From JAEUIV01 sp033763795 (GTDB lineage: Bacteria; Planctomycetota; Phycisphaerae; Phycisphaerales; UBA1924): DNA of 64,000 nucleotides. Position numbers and translations under genes: made by a program. Of this stretch, positions 51,411 to 60,803 are shown one piece after another (the stretch's first letter is position 1; every line of letters begins with the position of its first letter). The notes below the pieces were generated by a model, which worked only from the letters and a program-made list of their open reading frames with translations, ran no database searches and had not been told where the DNA came from. The stretch lies in NCBI GenBank assembly GCA_033763795.1, contig JANRJV010000004.1, positions 1-64,000 of the forward strand, read 5' to 3'.

Positions 51411-51834
51411 CGCCGCACCATACCGGACCGCGAGTCGACACCCCCCCGCACCGTTCGGGGCTTCCGCGGGCGCATGCACGCCCGCGACGCGCCGCCCGCA
51501 ACGCCCGCGCAGAGCCGTCCGCGACGCACGCGCCGCCGCACCGCGCTCCGTTCGCGCGAGCCGGGCCCCGCCGCCCGCGCAGAGCCGTACGCGCCCCGCC
51601 TGCCGCACCGCCGGCGCTCCATACCGGCGGCCGCTGCACCAGACAGCGCGCCGACTGCTCGCGGCAGATCGCTCCCGTCCGCCGCCTCTCTCGCTCAGCG
51701 CCCCGCTTGCTCTCTCTCTTCTCCCAAAGGCGGCGCCGGACGCCTCCAACTGCTTCCGAAGAATCTTCGAACGCTCCAGCGCGGTCGCAGGTCGCGCCGG
51801 GTGCGCCCGATCCGTCACACCTCTGATCGCCTGG
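51411..51834. other. Very GC-rich 424-bp spacer, no gene seen
   Basis: Several frames are open only because stop codons are rare in this composition. A 17-bp direct repeat (CGCCCGCGCAGAGCCGT) occurs at 51502-51518 and 51572-51588. I find no RNA gene signature. Confidence 0.5.
51417..51422 (-). promoter_or_regulatory. -10-like TATGGT, 6 nt from the holB GTG start
   Basis: On the minus strand TATGGT is followed by GCGGCG and GTG. No ribosome site is present, so a leaderless mRNA is possible. Confidence 0.4.
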
Positions 51835-52530
51835 TCACGCCGCCGCTTCGCGCGATGGCGCTCCGCTCCGCGGCGATGTCTCACCGCGGCCCACAAACTC
51901 AAGTCGCTCCAGCAGACGCCCCGTCACCCGGTCGTGCCGCAACCCCGTCGACTCCACTGAGGACAGCAGCTCCGCGAAGCGCACGACGCGGGCAAACCGG
52001 GGCTCCAGCGCCAGTTGCCACAGCACGATCGCGGTGTCCAGCGAGTCGCCGATCATCCCCGCGTGAGTCTCGACCCCGTCGTCCTCAGCCCGGCTCTGCG
52101 CCAGATGCAGCGCGTGCAAGCCCTCATGAGCGGCGCGCTCGATCGCCTCCGCCAGTTCCGCGGAAACGGGCCCCTTGCCCGCACCCAGCGCCGGCCCGCG
52201 CCCGCCGGGCAACGAGGCCACCTGATCGCGCAGCGCCAGCAGCGCCGCCACAGCCACGGCGGTCGACCCGGGAGAGCCGAAACCGCCCCGCCGCGACTGG
52301 CTCGCCAGCAGATGGTCGACCAGCACGAGAGACAGGGGCGTCGGCTTGTAGGTCAGTTGAACCACCCGCTGCAGCGCCAGGCCCAGCCCCGCCGCTTCCA
52401 ATGATCCGGCCTCGGAAAGCCTGAGCCGGACCCGCAGCGGCAACGGACGACCCCCCCGCTGCGCTTCATCGAGCAACCGGGCGTACTCGCCCGCTTCCGC
52501 CAGCCGTGCCATCCTCGGAAAATTGACCAT
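51835..52530 (-). CDS. Hypothetical protein, possible terpenoid-cyclase-like fold
   Basis: 231 residues, soluble, Leu/Ala-rich and probably all-helical. A SRRGGFGSPGSTAVAVAALLAL stretch (about 82-103) recalls the QW/GGFG turns of prenyltransferase/squalene-cyclase alpha-toroids, but only one such turn is clear, so the assignment is weak. The ATG at 52530 has GGGAG 6 nt upstream and a good promoter at 52585-52613, which decides against longer starts. Confidence 0.65.
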   Translation of the reverse strand: MVNFPRMARLAEAGEYARLLDEAQRGGRPLPLRVRLRLSEAGSLEAAGLGLALQRVVQLTYKPTPLSLVLVDHLLASQSRRGGFGSPGSTAVAVAALLALRDQVASLPGGRGPALGAGKGPVSAELAEAIERAAHEGLHALHLAQSRAEDDGVETHAGMIGDSLDTAIVLWQLALEPRFARVVRFAELLSSVESTGLRHDRVTGRLLERLEFVGRGETSPRSGAPSREAAA

Positions 52531-52584
52531 GACGCACTCCCTGCCGTCGTGAGGCTGACCCTCAATCGGGTCCTGTACGGTATG

Positions 52585-52613
52585 AGTATGATTGGATCCT
52601 GATAGGGTGTCAA
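52585..52613 (-). promoter_or_regulatory. Sigma-70-like promoter TTGACA-17-CATACT
   Basis: On the minus strand a perfect TTGACA (52608-52613) and CATACT (52585-52590) are 17 bp apart, giving a leader of about 48 nt for the gene starting at 52530. The surrounding 80 bp are clearly richer in A/T than the average. Confidence 0.65.
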
Positions 52614-52829
52614 GGAAGTTGATCGGATTTTGTTTGCATTGTCCCCCGCCGCCCTGATACCCCATCTCCGGCAGGGCCATTCCGCCCGCGGGCACCACCC
52701 AGCGACGCAGAACGCATGCGGCGTGTACAACCCTTACCGGGCTTCACACCACAGGCGCCTCGCGGCTGCTTCCCACGCTCGCACAGGCGGCCCGGACAGT
52801 CAGCCACCCCGGCACGGAACACATCCCAC

Positions 52830-53537
52830 ATGCAATACGACCAGCCGCAGCACGACCCATACGACCAGGGCGACATGATCGATGACCGTCCCGAGGCTCG
52901 GACGAACACGCTGGGAGTGGTCGGGCTGGTGCTCTCGTTCTGCATCTCGCCCGTCGGGCTGCTCGTCAGCCTGGTGGCGCTCAGCCGCCGCCCGCGGGGC
53001 TTCGCCGTCGCCGGCGTGATCGTGGGCCTGGTCGGCACGATCGTGTGGGGCATCGGAGCCCTGCTGGCCGCCAGCGCCTGGGCCTACGGCCCGGCGATGT
53101 TCAAGACGCTCGGCGACTTCACCGTCATCCAGCAGCGGCTGACGGTGTACGCCGCGAACAACAACGGCGCTCCAGCTCCCGATCTCACGACCGCGGGCGT
53201 TCCGGGCGACGCGCTCGTGGACCACTGGGGCACGCCCTACGTCTTCACGCCCGGCGCGAGCGGCACATGGACAATCCAGATCGCCGGCCCCGACCGCACG
53301 CTCGACACCGCCGACGATGCGCGGCTGAGCGGAACAATGTCGCAGGCCGAGATCGGTCGCGCCATCACTCCCATGATCGAAGCGGCCGGCGCGTCCCGCG
53401 CCGCAGGCAGCGCGACCCAGCCCGCCCCGGCCCCCAGCACGTCCCCCGATCCCGCCGATCCCGCCGGCGCCGCACCGGACGCGCCGCCCGCGAGCTCCGA
53501 CCCGCCGCCGCCTCAGCCTCCGGCGTCCCAGCCTTGA
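52830..53537 (+). CDS. DUF4190-type membrane protein with pseudopilin-like C-terminal domain (copy 1)
   Basis: 235 residues. Two membrane segments (about 28-50 and 57-83) joined by RRPRGFAVAGVIVGL form a DUF4190-like hairpin. The outside part (about 90-170) has the GspG-like features DHWGTPYVF and GPDRTLDTADD known from the C-terminus of type II secretion pseudopilins. The last 50 residues are a Pro/Ala/Asp-rich disordered tail. It is a paralogue of the next gene, 154 bp downstream. The function is unknown. Confidence 0.8.
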   Translation: MQYDQPQHDPYDQGDMIDDRPEARTNTLGVVGLVLSFCISPVGLLVSLVALSRRPRGFAVAGVIVGLVGTIVWGIGALLAASAWAYGPAMFKTLGDFTVIQQRLTVYAANNNGAPAPDLTTAGVPGDALVDHWGTPYVFTPGASGTWTIQIAGPDRTLDTADDARLSGTMSQAEIGRAITPMIEAAGASRAAGSATQPAPAPSTSPDPADPAGAAPDAPPASSDPPPPQPPASQP

Positions 53538-53691
53538 CCGTTCCGAGCCCGCTGCATCGGAATCGCTGCCTGTTTCGTCCGCCAGAGCCCGCCGGAAGAG
53601 TGCGCCGCGAAAGCAACCCGGCCAACCCCCGAATGAGATGACGGATGCACGCCGTGCCCCGCACGCGCGCATCCGTGTGGAGGATCTCGCG

Positions 53692-54402
53692 ATGGACAAC
53701 GTTCAGAATCGCAGCAACGGCCTGGGTCTCGCCGGCTTCATCGTCTCGCTCATCGGCCTGTGCGCCGGCGGCCTGCTCAGCCCGATCGGACTGATCATGA
53801 GCCTGTTCGCGATCGGACGCGAGCCGCGCGGCTTCGCCATCGCCGGCGTTGTCATCGGATTCATCGGGACGTGCGGCGGGGCGATCGCCGCTCTGTTCTT
53901 CAGCGTTGCGATCGCGGTGGCACTCGCCGCCGCGGGCTTCACCGCCGCCGCCGGGGCCATCGGCTCCATGGGCGGGCCCGCGTTCCAGTCGCAGATCGAG
54001 ATGGCCGTCCTCGCCGCGAACCTCGAGGCGTATCGAACCCAGCACAACGCCTACCCCGCGACGCTCGCCGAAGGAACCACGCGACTGGACGCGAACTCAT
54101 CGCTGCGCCTCGACGCGTGGGACAAGCCCTACGTCTACGAGCTCGTCGAGCCCACGCGCTTCGTCCTCTTCTCGATGGGGCCCGACGGCGTCGCGCACAC
54201 GTCGGACGACATCGTCCTGGGCGAGAAGCCGCAGCTCGCGCCGCCGGCCGCGCAGCCCGCACCGGCCCCGGCGACCCCCGCCCAGCAGACGGACCCCAGC
54301 GAAGCGCCCCAGAGCGACCCCGACAGCGAGTCCGACAGCGACACGGAGCAGCCCGAGCAGCCCGGCGACTCCGAGCCCGCCCCGGCCCAGCCTCCGGTGT
54401 GA
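53692..54402 (+). CDS. DUF4190-type membrane protein with pseudopilin-like C-terminal domain (copy 2)
   Basis: 236 residues with the same layout as its upstream neighbour: two membrane segments (about 12-34 and 41-75, joined by REPRGFAIAGVVIGF), a GspG-like domain with AYPATLAEG, DAWDKPYVYEL and GPDGVAHTSDD, and an acidic Pro/Glu/Asp/Ser tail. The calcium-site and packing residues of true pseudopilins are not all evident, and no prepilin peptidase site is present. GGAGG precedes the ATG by about 8 nt. Confidence 0.82.
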   Translation: MDNVQNRSNGLGLAGFIVSLIGLCAGGLLSPIGLIMSLFAIGREPRGFAIAGVVIGFIGTCGGAIAALFFSVAIAVALAAAGFTAAAGAIGSMGGPAFQSQIEMAVLAANLEAYRTQHNAYPATLAEGTTRLDANSSLRLDAWDKPYVYELVEPTRFVLFSMGPDGVAHTSDDIVLGEKPQLAPPAAQPAPAPATPAQQTDPSEAPQSDPDSESDSDTEQPEQPGDSEPAPAQPPV

Positions 54403-54424
54403 GAACTCGGGCCGGCTCGAGCGC

Positions 54425-55219
54425 TCAGCCCCTGCGCAGGACCAGCATGACCGAGCGAAGCGGGCCTGTGAACAGGCGGTCGCTCGCGCGCTGCAGCCGC
54501 ATGAGCTCGCGCAGCGCGCCCCGCAGCTCGGGCCGCTGGCGCGCCAGCATGGCGCACCGTGGCTTGAGCAGCCGCTGATACGTCGCGCACTGTCTGCCCG
54601 CTTCGCGGCGCGGCATGGTCCGCCGCAGCACGACGCTGTCGCCCCACCGCTCCGCCCGCCGCGCCAGCTCGCTCGCGAGCGGGAACCGCCTCCCGATGGG
54701 CGAGCGCGGGTCCCCCGCGACGTCATCCACCAGCATCAGCCCGCCCGGCCGAACGCACCGGCGAAGCAGGGGCACCGCGCGCTCGATCGGGAACAGGTTG
54801 AGCATCACCGCCGCGTCGTAGCGCGCGGGCGGCACGCCGCGCGCGTCGCCCATGACAAACCGGCACCGTCCCGACACGCCCGCCCGGCGCGCCGCGCTGC
54901 GCGCCTCCTCGATGAACGGGCCGTACGCGTCGATTCCGTTCACGCGGCAGCCGAGCCGCCGCGCCAGCTCCACCGACAGCGCGCCCTTGCCGCACGCCAA
55001 CTCCAGAACCCTTGCGCCCGGCGCCAGTCCCGCGCGGACGAGCAGCGCGACCGAAGGCCCAGGCTGACAGCCCAGCGTCGTCAGCGGATCGAACACGCGG
55101 TCCAGCACGCCGCGCAGCGACGCCGGCGCATCCAGCGAGCGAGCGATCACGCGCGCGGGGACGGCGGACGCCCGCTGGGCCCCGTCCGCCGGCCGCTCTT
55201 GCAAGGGCTTCAGGGGCAC
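54425..55219 (-). CDS. SAM-dependent methyltransferase (class I)
   Basis: 264 residues from the GTG at 55219. Motif I reads VLELACGKGALSVELARRLG (about 68-87), followed by GIDAYGPFIEEARSAA (acidic residue for the ribose) and RFVMGDARGVP; then LLRRCVRPGGLMLVDD. The substrate cannot be inferred. The start is uncertain: the GTG overlaps the end of the upstream FG-GAP gene by 10 bp, and TTG 55204 or GTG 55150 are alternatives. The overlap suggests cotranscription with that gene. Confidence 0.78.
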   Translation of the reverse strand: MPLKPLQERPADGAQRASAVPARVIARSLDAPASLRGVLDRVFDPLTTLGCQPGPSVALLVRAGLAPGARVLELACGKGALSVELARRLGCRVNGIDAYGPFIEEARSAARRAGVSGRCRFVMGDARGVPPARYDAAVMLNLFPIERAVPLLRRCVRPGGLMLVDDVAGDPRSPIGRRFPLASELARRAERWGDSVVLRRTMPRREAGRQCATYQRLLKPRCAMLARQRPELRGALRELMRLQRASDRLFTGPLRSVMLVLRRG

Positions 55220-56598
55220 GAGCCGCCGAATGACCGCAGAACCTCCGTGATGTCCGCGAAGTTGACGGCCCCGTTTCCGTCGGCGTCGCCCGCGCACGGG
55301 TCGGGGATCGCCGCGCTGACGAAGAGCTTTGCATGCCCGGCGTTGGGGAACGTCGTGTCCGCCTGATTGGCGCCGACGATCAGGTCCGCCAGCCCGTCCT
55401 GATTGATGTCGCCCGCGCCGGCGACGGCCCGGCCGAAGTTGTCCCCCGCGGCGTCTCCATTGAACGTGTACAGCACCGCACCGTCCGCCCCCGAGAAGAC
55501 CCGCGCGCTGCCGGAATCGACGCCCGTGTTGTCATCCAGCGGCGCGCCGACGATCGCGTCCTGGAACCCGTCGCCGTTGACGTCGCCCGCCGCCGCGACG
55601 GCGAACCCGAGATTGTCAAAGGCGGAGTCGCCCCGGAACTCGCGGAGAATCACCCCGCTGGCGACCGAGATGATGTACGCGGCCCCGGCGCCGCTCGCGG
55701 CCGCGTCGTTCTGCGGCGCGCCCACCAGCACGTCCTCGGACGCGTCGCCGTTGAGATCGCCCGCCCCGGAGACCGCGCTGCCGAACTGATCACCCGCCTG
55801 CAGCCCCCGCAGCGTCCGGATCGTGTCCCCCGTCGCGCCGGAGAAGACGCGCGCCATGCCCGCGTCGTTGCCCCCCACATCCGCGAACCGAGCGCCCACG
55901 ATGTAGTCGGGCACCGTGTCGCCGTCGACGTCCCCCACCGCGCTCACCGATGCGCCGAACTGATCGCCCGCGGCGTCGCCCGTCATCGTGCGGAGAAGGC
56001 TCCCGTCCGCGCCGGAGTAGATGCGCGCCGCCCCCGCGTTGGCCCCGCCCGCGTCGTTCAGAGGCAGGCCCACAAGCACATCATCGAACCCGTCGGCGTC
56101 GACATCGCCCACCCCGCTCACCGACGAGCCGAACGTGTCGCCGGTGGGGTCGCCGGTCAGAGTCCGCAGCAACTGCCCGGTGAGGCCGGAATAGATGTTC
56201 ACCGCTCCGTTCCCCCCCGAGACGAACGGCGCGCCGATCAGAATGTCCGGCGCGCCGTCGTTGTTGACGTCTCCGGCGCTGCTGACCGAGAAGCCCAGCC
56301 GATGCCCGGGCGCCTGCCCGAAGAAGAAGAACAGCGGCAGCCCCGTCTTGCCCGAGATCGCCCGCGCGCTCCCCGCGCTCGCACCGTTGGTCGGGTCCAG
56401 CACGATCCCGATCAGGAGATCGCTCACGCCGTCCGCGTTGATGTCGCCCAGGCTCGCCACGGAGTAGCCGAAGAACTCACCCGGGAAGTCCCCGGTGAAC
56501 GGGTACATCGGGACGTGCACCGCCCCGGCGGACGCCCCCCCCGTCACGAGCCCCGCAGCGACCAGCGACACCATCCCCGTCCCAGCACGAATCTTCAT
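55210..56598 (-). CDS. Secreted seven-bladed FG-GAP propeller protein with dockerin-like tail (paralogue 1)
   Basis: 462 residues: signal peptide (about 1-25), seven FG-GAP (integrin-alpha-like) blades of about 58 residues (36-430) and the tail CAGDADGNGAVNFADITEVLRSFGGSC. Blades carry the calcium-loop pattern GD[VL][ND]xDG, for example GDVNNDGAPDILIG and GDVNGDGFQDAIVG. Same architecture as the two genes at the right end of the window but clearly diverged from them. Likely extracellular or envelope-bound. GGAGAG lies 10 nt before the ATG at 56598. Confidence 0.88.
   Translation of the reverse strand: MKIRAGTGMVSLVAAGLVTGGASAGAVHVPMYPFTGDFPGEFFGYSVASLGDINADGVSDLLIGIVLDPTNGASAGSARAISGKTGLPLFFFFGQAPGHRLGFSVSSAGDVNNDGAPDILIGAPFVSGGNGAVNIYSGLTGQLLRTLTGDPTGDTFGSSVSGVGDVDADGFDDVLVGLPLNDAGGANAGAARIYSGADGSLLRTMTGDAAGDQFGASVSAVGDVDGDTVPDYIVGARFADVGGNDAGMARVFSGATGDTIRTLRGLQAGDQFGSAVSGAGDLNGDASEDVLVGAPQNDAAASGAGAAYIISVASGVILREFRGDSAFDNLGFAVAAAGDVNGDGFQDAIVGAPLDDNTGVDSGSARVFSGADGAVLYTFNGDAAGDNFGRAVAGAGDINQDGLADLIVGANQADTTFPNAGHAKLFVSAAIPDPCAGDADGNGAVNFADITEVLRSFGGSCP
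55309..56493 (-). repeat. Seven tandem FG-GAP blades, diverged
   Basis: Seven protein repeats of about 58 residues; at DNA level they are considerably diverged, unlike those in the two right-end paralogues. Confidence 0.8.
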
Positions 56599-56810
56599 CA
56601 CGAATCGCTCTCCGTTCCCTCTGATCTTTCGGGTGCTGCGGTTGAGCGGCTCCTCCGCCCGACCGTGCCAGCGTGCGCCAGGCGACGCCGACCGGCGCCG
56701 CGCAGAACAAGTGTGACGCCGATTCGCCGCTGTGCAAGCAGGCCTCGGACTTCCCGGCCCCCATCCGCGCGCAGCACCGGCCAGCCGCTCGGGAATCGCC
56801 TGTCCCGTCC

Positions 56811-58892
56811 TCACTCGCGCTCGATCAGCAGCTTCCCGAAGGGCATGTTCAGCTCCACGCGATACGGGACGTTGTCCGCATCCACCCAAGCCTCCGAGCG
56901 GAACGGGCCCATCGGGGTCGTCAGCTCGCCCAAGTACCGCCCGCACGGGACGTCCGCCCCGCGGAACGCGACCGTCGTGTCCTCCAGCCGGGTCACCTTG
57001 TACGGCGTGGGCTGCACCCGCCAATCGGGAAACCCGAACCCGAGCGAGACCAGCTCGCGCGACTCGCCGGGCTTCAGCCCATAGCCGCGGAACTCGAAGT
57101 ACGTCCACGCCGTCGCCGACGGCATGAACACATGGTTCGCCTCCAGCTTCGTGACCTGCTCGGGCAACTTCTCGCCGCCGCGCACCGCGTTTGCGCGGAT
57201 CGCGCCGTCTTCGACGACGTACGTCGCGACGACCGGCGTCGGACCCATCTGGTGCCAGTCGACCTTGCGGACCGCGCCCCCGGCGCTCAGCTCCGCGCGC
57301 AGCGTCGAGGGCGGGGAGCCGCCGCCCTTGGGCTTGCTCTCCGTGAAGAGGTAATAGCCCTCGTCGGCCCGGGTGATGACGTACGTCTCGTCGCCCGCCG
57401 GGAACTTCCCGAAGGTGTACCGGAACGCGCCCCGCGCCACTTCCTTGCCCGGGAGCGCCGCGGCTGCGACCGCATCCGCATCGCCCTCCTTCGCCGCCGG
57501 CGCGTCGCCCTGCTCGACCGTCCGCCTCAGGTTCGACATCAGCTCGTCGAGCTTCGCCCTGCTATGGGCTTCGCCGCGCAGATAAACACTCTCGATCTGC
57601 GCCGCATGTCGAACGTCCTCCAGCGGATTGCCCTTCACGAGCAGCAGCGAAGCGGTCTTTCCCGGCGCGATCGAGCCGAGCTTCTCTTCCACGCCGCAGA
57701 ACCGCGCGGGCGTCATGGTCGCCGCTCGCAGGACGTCCGCCGGCTTGATCCCCGCGTCCTGCCAGAGCGCCATCTCCATGTGCACGGACGCGCCGGCGAA
57801 GATGAACGGGTTCGCGAGGTCGGTGCCCACCATCAGCGGCACGCCCTCGTCATGCAGGATCTTCACCAGCTTCTGCATCGGGGGCACGACCTGCGCCGCG
57901 TACTGAGCCCAGCTCGTGTACTGCGGGCTCATCCAGAACTCGCGGATATGCCCCGGCACATACGCCAACATCGGGTCCGCCGCCGCGTCCTTCTCGATCG
58001 TCCGCCCGATGCCCTGCATCACGACGATCGTCGGGCACTGCACCATGCCCGAAGCCGCCACCTCCCGCGCCAGGCCCCGCAGCGCCTCCTCCGAGACTTC
58101 CTCGAACGACGCCCAGCCCGCCAGCGTGCGGTTCACCGGGCGGTTGCGCTCCTCTTCCTTCCCCGCGAGCCCCGCGATGGCGGCGTCGAACCGCATCAGA
58201 TGCTCGTTGCACGACTGCCCCGCCGCGAGCGCCTCGCGCAGCGTCACGCTCTCGGGGATGTGGCCCGTCACCTTCAGCCCCGCCGCCTTCGCCTCGGCGA
58301 GCACCGCCTCGTACACGTCCTTCTTCAGCCGCGAGTACACCTTGATCTGATCGACCCCCGCCGCCTTGAGCTTCCGCACCGCGGCCCGACCCTGCTCGGG
58401 CGTGTCGCACGCCTCGGAGAAGGGCCACACTGGCGGATCGCCGTCGATGATCGCGCCCGTCACGAACAGATCGGGCCCGAGCGTCCGCCCCTCGCGGCAG
58501 TCATCGCGCAGCGCGACCACCACATCCGTCGGTCCTCCCAGGTCGCGCGCCGCCGTCACGCCGTGAACCACCAGCATCGTCGGGTACGTCTCGGGGCTCG
58601 CCGTTAGATGCACGTGCGCATCGAACAGCCCGGGCATCGCGTAAAGACCGCGCGCGTCCACGTCCGCGACGCCCGCCCCGGCGACCGCCTCACCGGCGGG
58701 CACGAGCCGCGCGATCACGCCGTCCGTGATCACGATGTCCTTCCCGCGGATTAGCTCCGCCCGCTCCACGTCGACGATCGCCGCACCGCGGATGACGGCC
58801 GTCCCCGCCATCGCCTCATACGCGGCCGCCCCCAACAGGCACGACCCAAGCAGAACACCCCTCGTCGCGATCGATTCGGCTCGCCTGCGCAT
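56811..58892 (-). CDS. Secreted amidohydrolase (imidazolonepropionase-like) with C-terminal beta domain
   Basis: 693 residues. A signal peptide (about 1-29) precedes an amidohydrolase domain (about 31-455) with the metal motif H93-x-H95 (GLFDAHVHL), then IKVYSR (candidate metal-bridging Lys), GHIPE, EHLMRF and GTDLANPF (catalytic Asp). These fit a binuclear enzyme that hydrolyses C-N bonds of an unknown substrate. The C-terminal 230 residues form a separate beta-rich domain I do not recognise. GGAGGAC precedes the ATG. Export is unusual but known for this branch of amidohydrolases. Confidence 0.88.
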   Translation of the reverse strand: MRRRAESIATRGVLLGSCLLGAAAYEAMAGTAVIRGAAIVDVERAELIRGKDIVITDGVIARLVPAGEAVAGAGVADVDARGLYAMPGLFDAHVHLTASPETYPTMLVVHGVTAARDLGGPTDVVVALRDDCREGRTLGPDLFVTGAIIDGDPPVWPFSEACDTPEQGRAAVRKLKAAGVDQIKVYSRLKKDVYEAVLAEAKAAGLKVTGHIPESVTLREALAAGQSCNEHLMRFDAAIAGLAGKEEERNRPVNRTLAGWASFEEVSEEALRGLAREVAASGMVQCPTIVVMQGIGRTIEKDAAADPMLAYVPGHIREFWMSPQYTSWAQYAAQVVPPMQKLVKILHDEGVPLMVGTDLANPFIFAGASVHMEMALWQDAGIKPADVLRAATMTPARFCGVEEKLGSIAPGKTASLLLVKGNPLEDVRHAAQIESVYLRGEAHSRAKLDELMSNLRRTVEQGDAPAAKEGDADAVAAAALPGKEVARGAFRYTFGKFPAGDETYVITRADEGYYLFTESKPKGGGSPPSTLRAELSAGGAVRKVDWHQMGPTPVVATYVVEDGAIRANAVRGGEKLPEQVTKLEANHVFMPSATAWTYFEFRGYGLKPGESRELVSLGFGFPDWRVQPTPYKVTRLEDTTVAFRGADVPCGRYLGELTTPMGPFRSEAWVDADNVPYRVELNMPFGKLLIERE

Positions 58893-59113
58893 GCACCGTC
58901 CTCCAGAAGACGTGACTGATCACCGGACGAAGTGATACCTCCTCCGGGCCACGCCCGCGCAGACCCTCCGCGGGGCGCCCCTTCTTCCGCGGCTCCCGGC
59001 GCCGGTTTCAGCTCGCACATCGGGCTCATCGCCCGTCCGCCCACACCCCCGCCCGGCGCGCCCCCGCCACAGGACCCGCCACGCACATCGCCATCCCGGC
59101 CCCCCCCAGCCGC

Positions 59114-60655
59114 TCAGGGGCAGACGGTATTGAAACGCGACAGAACGCTGGAGATATCCGCGAAGTTCACGGCGCCGTCGCCGTTGGCGTCGCCGGGGCC
59201 GAACGCACTTGTCGTGTCGCCGAAGCTCGCCAGGACGCTGGTGACATCATCGAAGCCGACCGCTCCGCTGCCGTTCGCGTCGCCGACGCACGGCGGCGGC
59301 GCAATGCCGCCAATCTCGACGCGGACGATCGCGGCGTCGCCCCCGATTCTGCCCGCGGCGAGCACGCGGCCGTCGGCCTGCGTCGACAACGCATTAAACG
59401 CCGAGGGAAGCGGGCCCGTGCTCGCAGTGAACGCGCCGTCGTCCCCGAGCGTGTACAGGGTCGTTCGGCCGCCGGCCACCAGCGGCCCGCCGTCGCTGAT
59501 GATCGCGCGGCCTCGCACGATGCGGACTCGCGCAAACTCGCCGTCGACCTGGTAGCTCGGGAACGCGTTGAATGATGGGTCGATCTGGCCCGTCGTGCCC
59601 AGACGGACCGCAAAGAGCTGCGTCGGCCCGAACTGGTCGAGGTTGAAGTCGAAGAAGACGCCGTTGCCCACGATGAGCAGCCCGCCGTCGGCTTGCGCCG
59701 CGAGGGACGTCCCGCCCGCGGTCTGCACGCCCATGGGCGAGCCGGGCGCGGGAGGAAACGCGATCACGGCCAGTCCCGACGCGCCGAAGGCGGGATCGAG
59801 AGCCCCGGTCGAAGCGTCAAGACGCGCCGCCACGAGCTCGCTGCCCGAAGTCCCGGTCACGATGATCTGGCCGCCCCTCAGAATCGCATCGTTCGCGGAA
59901 GTCAGGACGGTGCTCGCCGGGAAGTTGATCGTTGTGCGACCGCCCGCGCCGAAGGCCGGGTCGACGGCCCCGCTCTCCGTCAGCCCGACGATCGCCCAGT
60001 TGTTGACGATCCGATTGCCGGGATTGGTCGAGTAGTTGCCCACGACCCGGATCGCCCCCGTCGGCAGCACCAGCAGACGCGCGGTCGTGTCGGACAGTCC
60101 CGACGAAAGATCGACGAGCACGCGCCCGCCCGAGCCGAAAGTCGTGTCCAGCGTGCCGTTGGAATTGAACCGCGCGATCGCCACGTCCGAGTAGCGACCG
60201 AAGGTCGTGCCCACGGGGGTGGTGACGGTTGCGCCGGGCCCGATGCTGTCACCGGCCACGAGGATCCGCCCGTCGGGCAGGATCACGACGCTGGTCGCCG
60301 TGTCGAAGCGCGGCGCGCCGAAGTCGAGTTCGACCGTGCCGCTTGAGTTGAACGACGGATCGGGCGCGCCCGTCGGCAGCAGCCTCGCGACAAGGAAGTT
60401 CGACCCGCCCGCGCCGCCGGTCGTCACCCGTGAACCGACCGCGACGATGCGCCCGTCGGGCTGAACAGACAGGTCCTTCCACGACTCGCTGAGCACCGGT
60501 GCACCCGTCACGGCGATCCCGCCAGAACCAAAGGCGGCGTCGACCACGATCTGTCCCGACGCCTGCACGGCTCCCGCCGCAAGCCCCGAAAGCGGAACAA
60601 CCGTTCTGATCAGCAGGTCGCGGAGGCGGAACGTCGTCAAACCACGCGTGAACAT
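59114..60655 (-). CDS. Secreted delta-60 repeat protein with dockerin-like tail
   Basis: 513 residues with a signal peptide (about 1-35). About seven delta-60 repeats (propeller-type units of 55-60 residues) follow, with the hallmark LDxTFGxxG/DPAFGAGG and QPDGRIVAVG / LPDGRILVAG. The C-terminus holds a double module: CVGDANGSGAVGFDDVTSVL, then GPGDANGDGAVNFADISSVL, ending in TVCP. A surface or extracellular location is likely. GGAG lies 10 nt before the ATG at 60655. Confidence 0.87.
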   Translation of the reverse strand: MFTRGLTTFRLRDLLIRTVVPLSGLAAGAVQASGQIVVDAAFGSGGIAVTGAPVLSESWKDLSVQPDGRIVAVGSRVTTGGAGGSNFLVARLLPTGAPDPSFNSSGTVELDFGAPRFDTATSVVILPDGRILVAGDSIGPGATVTTPVGTTFGRYSDVAIARFNSNGTLDTTFGSGGRVLVDLSSGLSDTTARLLVLPTGAIRVVGNYSTNPGNRIVNNWAIVGLTESGAVDPAFGAGGRTTINFPASTVLTSANDAILRGGQIIVTGTSGSELVAARLDASTGALDPAFGASGLAVIAFPPAPGSPMGVQTAGGTSLAAQADGGLLIVGNGVFFDFNLDQFGPTQLFAVRLGTTGQIDPSFNAFPSYQVDGEFARVRIVRGRAIISDGGPLVAGGRTTLYTLGDDGAFTASTGPLPSAFNALSTQADGRVLAAGRIGGDAAIVRVEIGGIAPPPCVGDANGSGAVGFDDVTSVLASFGDTTSAFGPGDANGDGAVNFADISSVLSRFNTVCP

Positions 60656-60803
60656 GCGGCGTATCTCCGCACGCCGCCCGTGATGCCCGTCCAGGGCGCG
60701 GCGCGCCCCGTTCAATGTCGCCGCCGCACGGCCGCCTTGCAGACAAAGCCGCCAGCGCCCCGCCGCGGCGCAAGAGTCACCCGCGCGTCCGCCCCGGACT
60801 CTC

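Noticed and set aside
51411..51902. A 164-residue N-terminal extension of the delta' protein in the same open frame.
   Set aside because: The extension is Arg/Gly/Ala-rich low complexity; AAA+ similarity begins right after the GTG at 51410, which also has a -10-like hexamer at leaderless distance.
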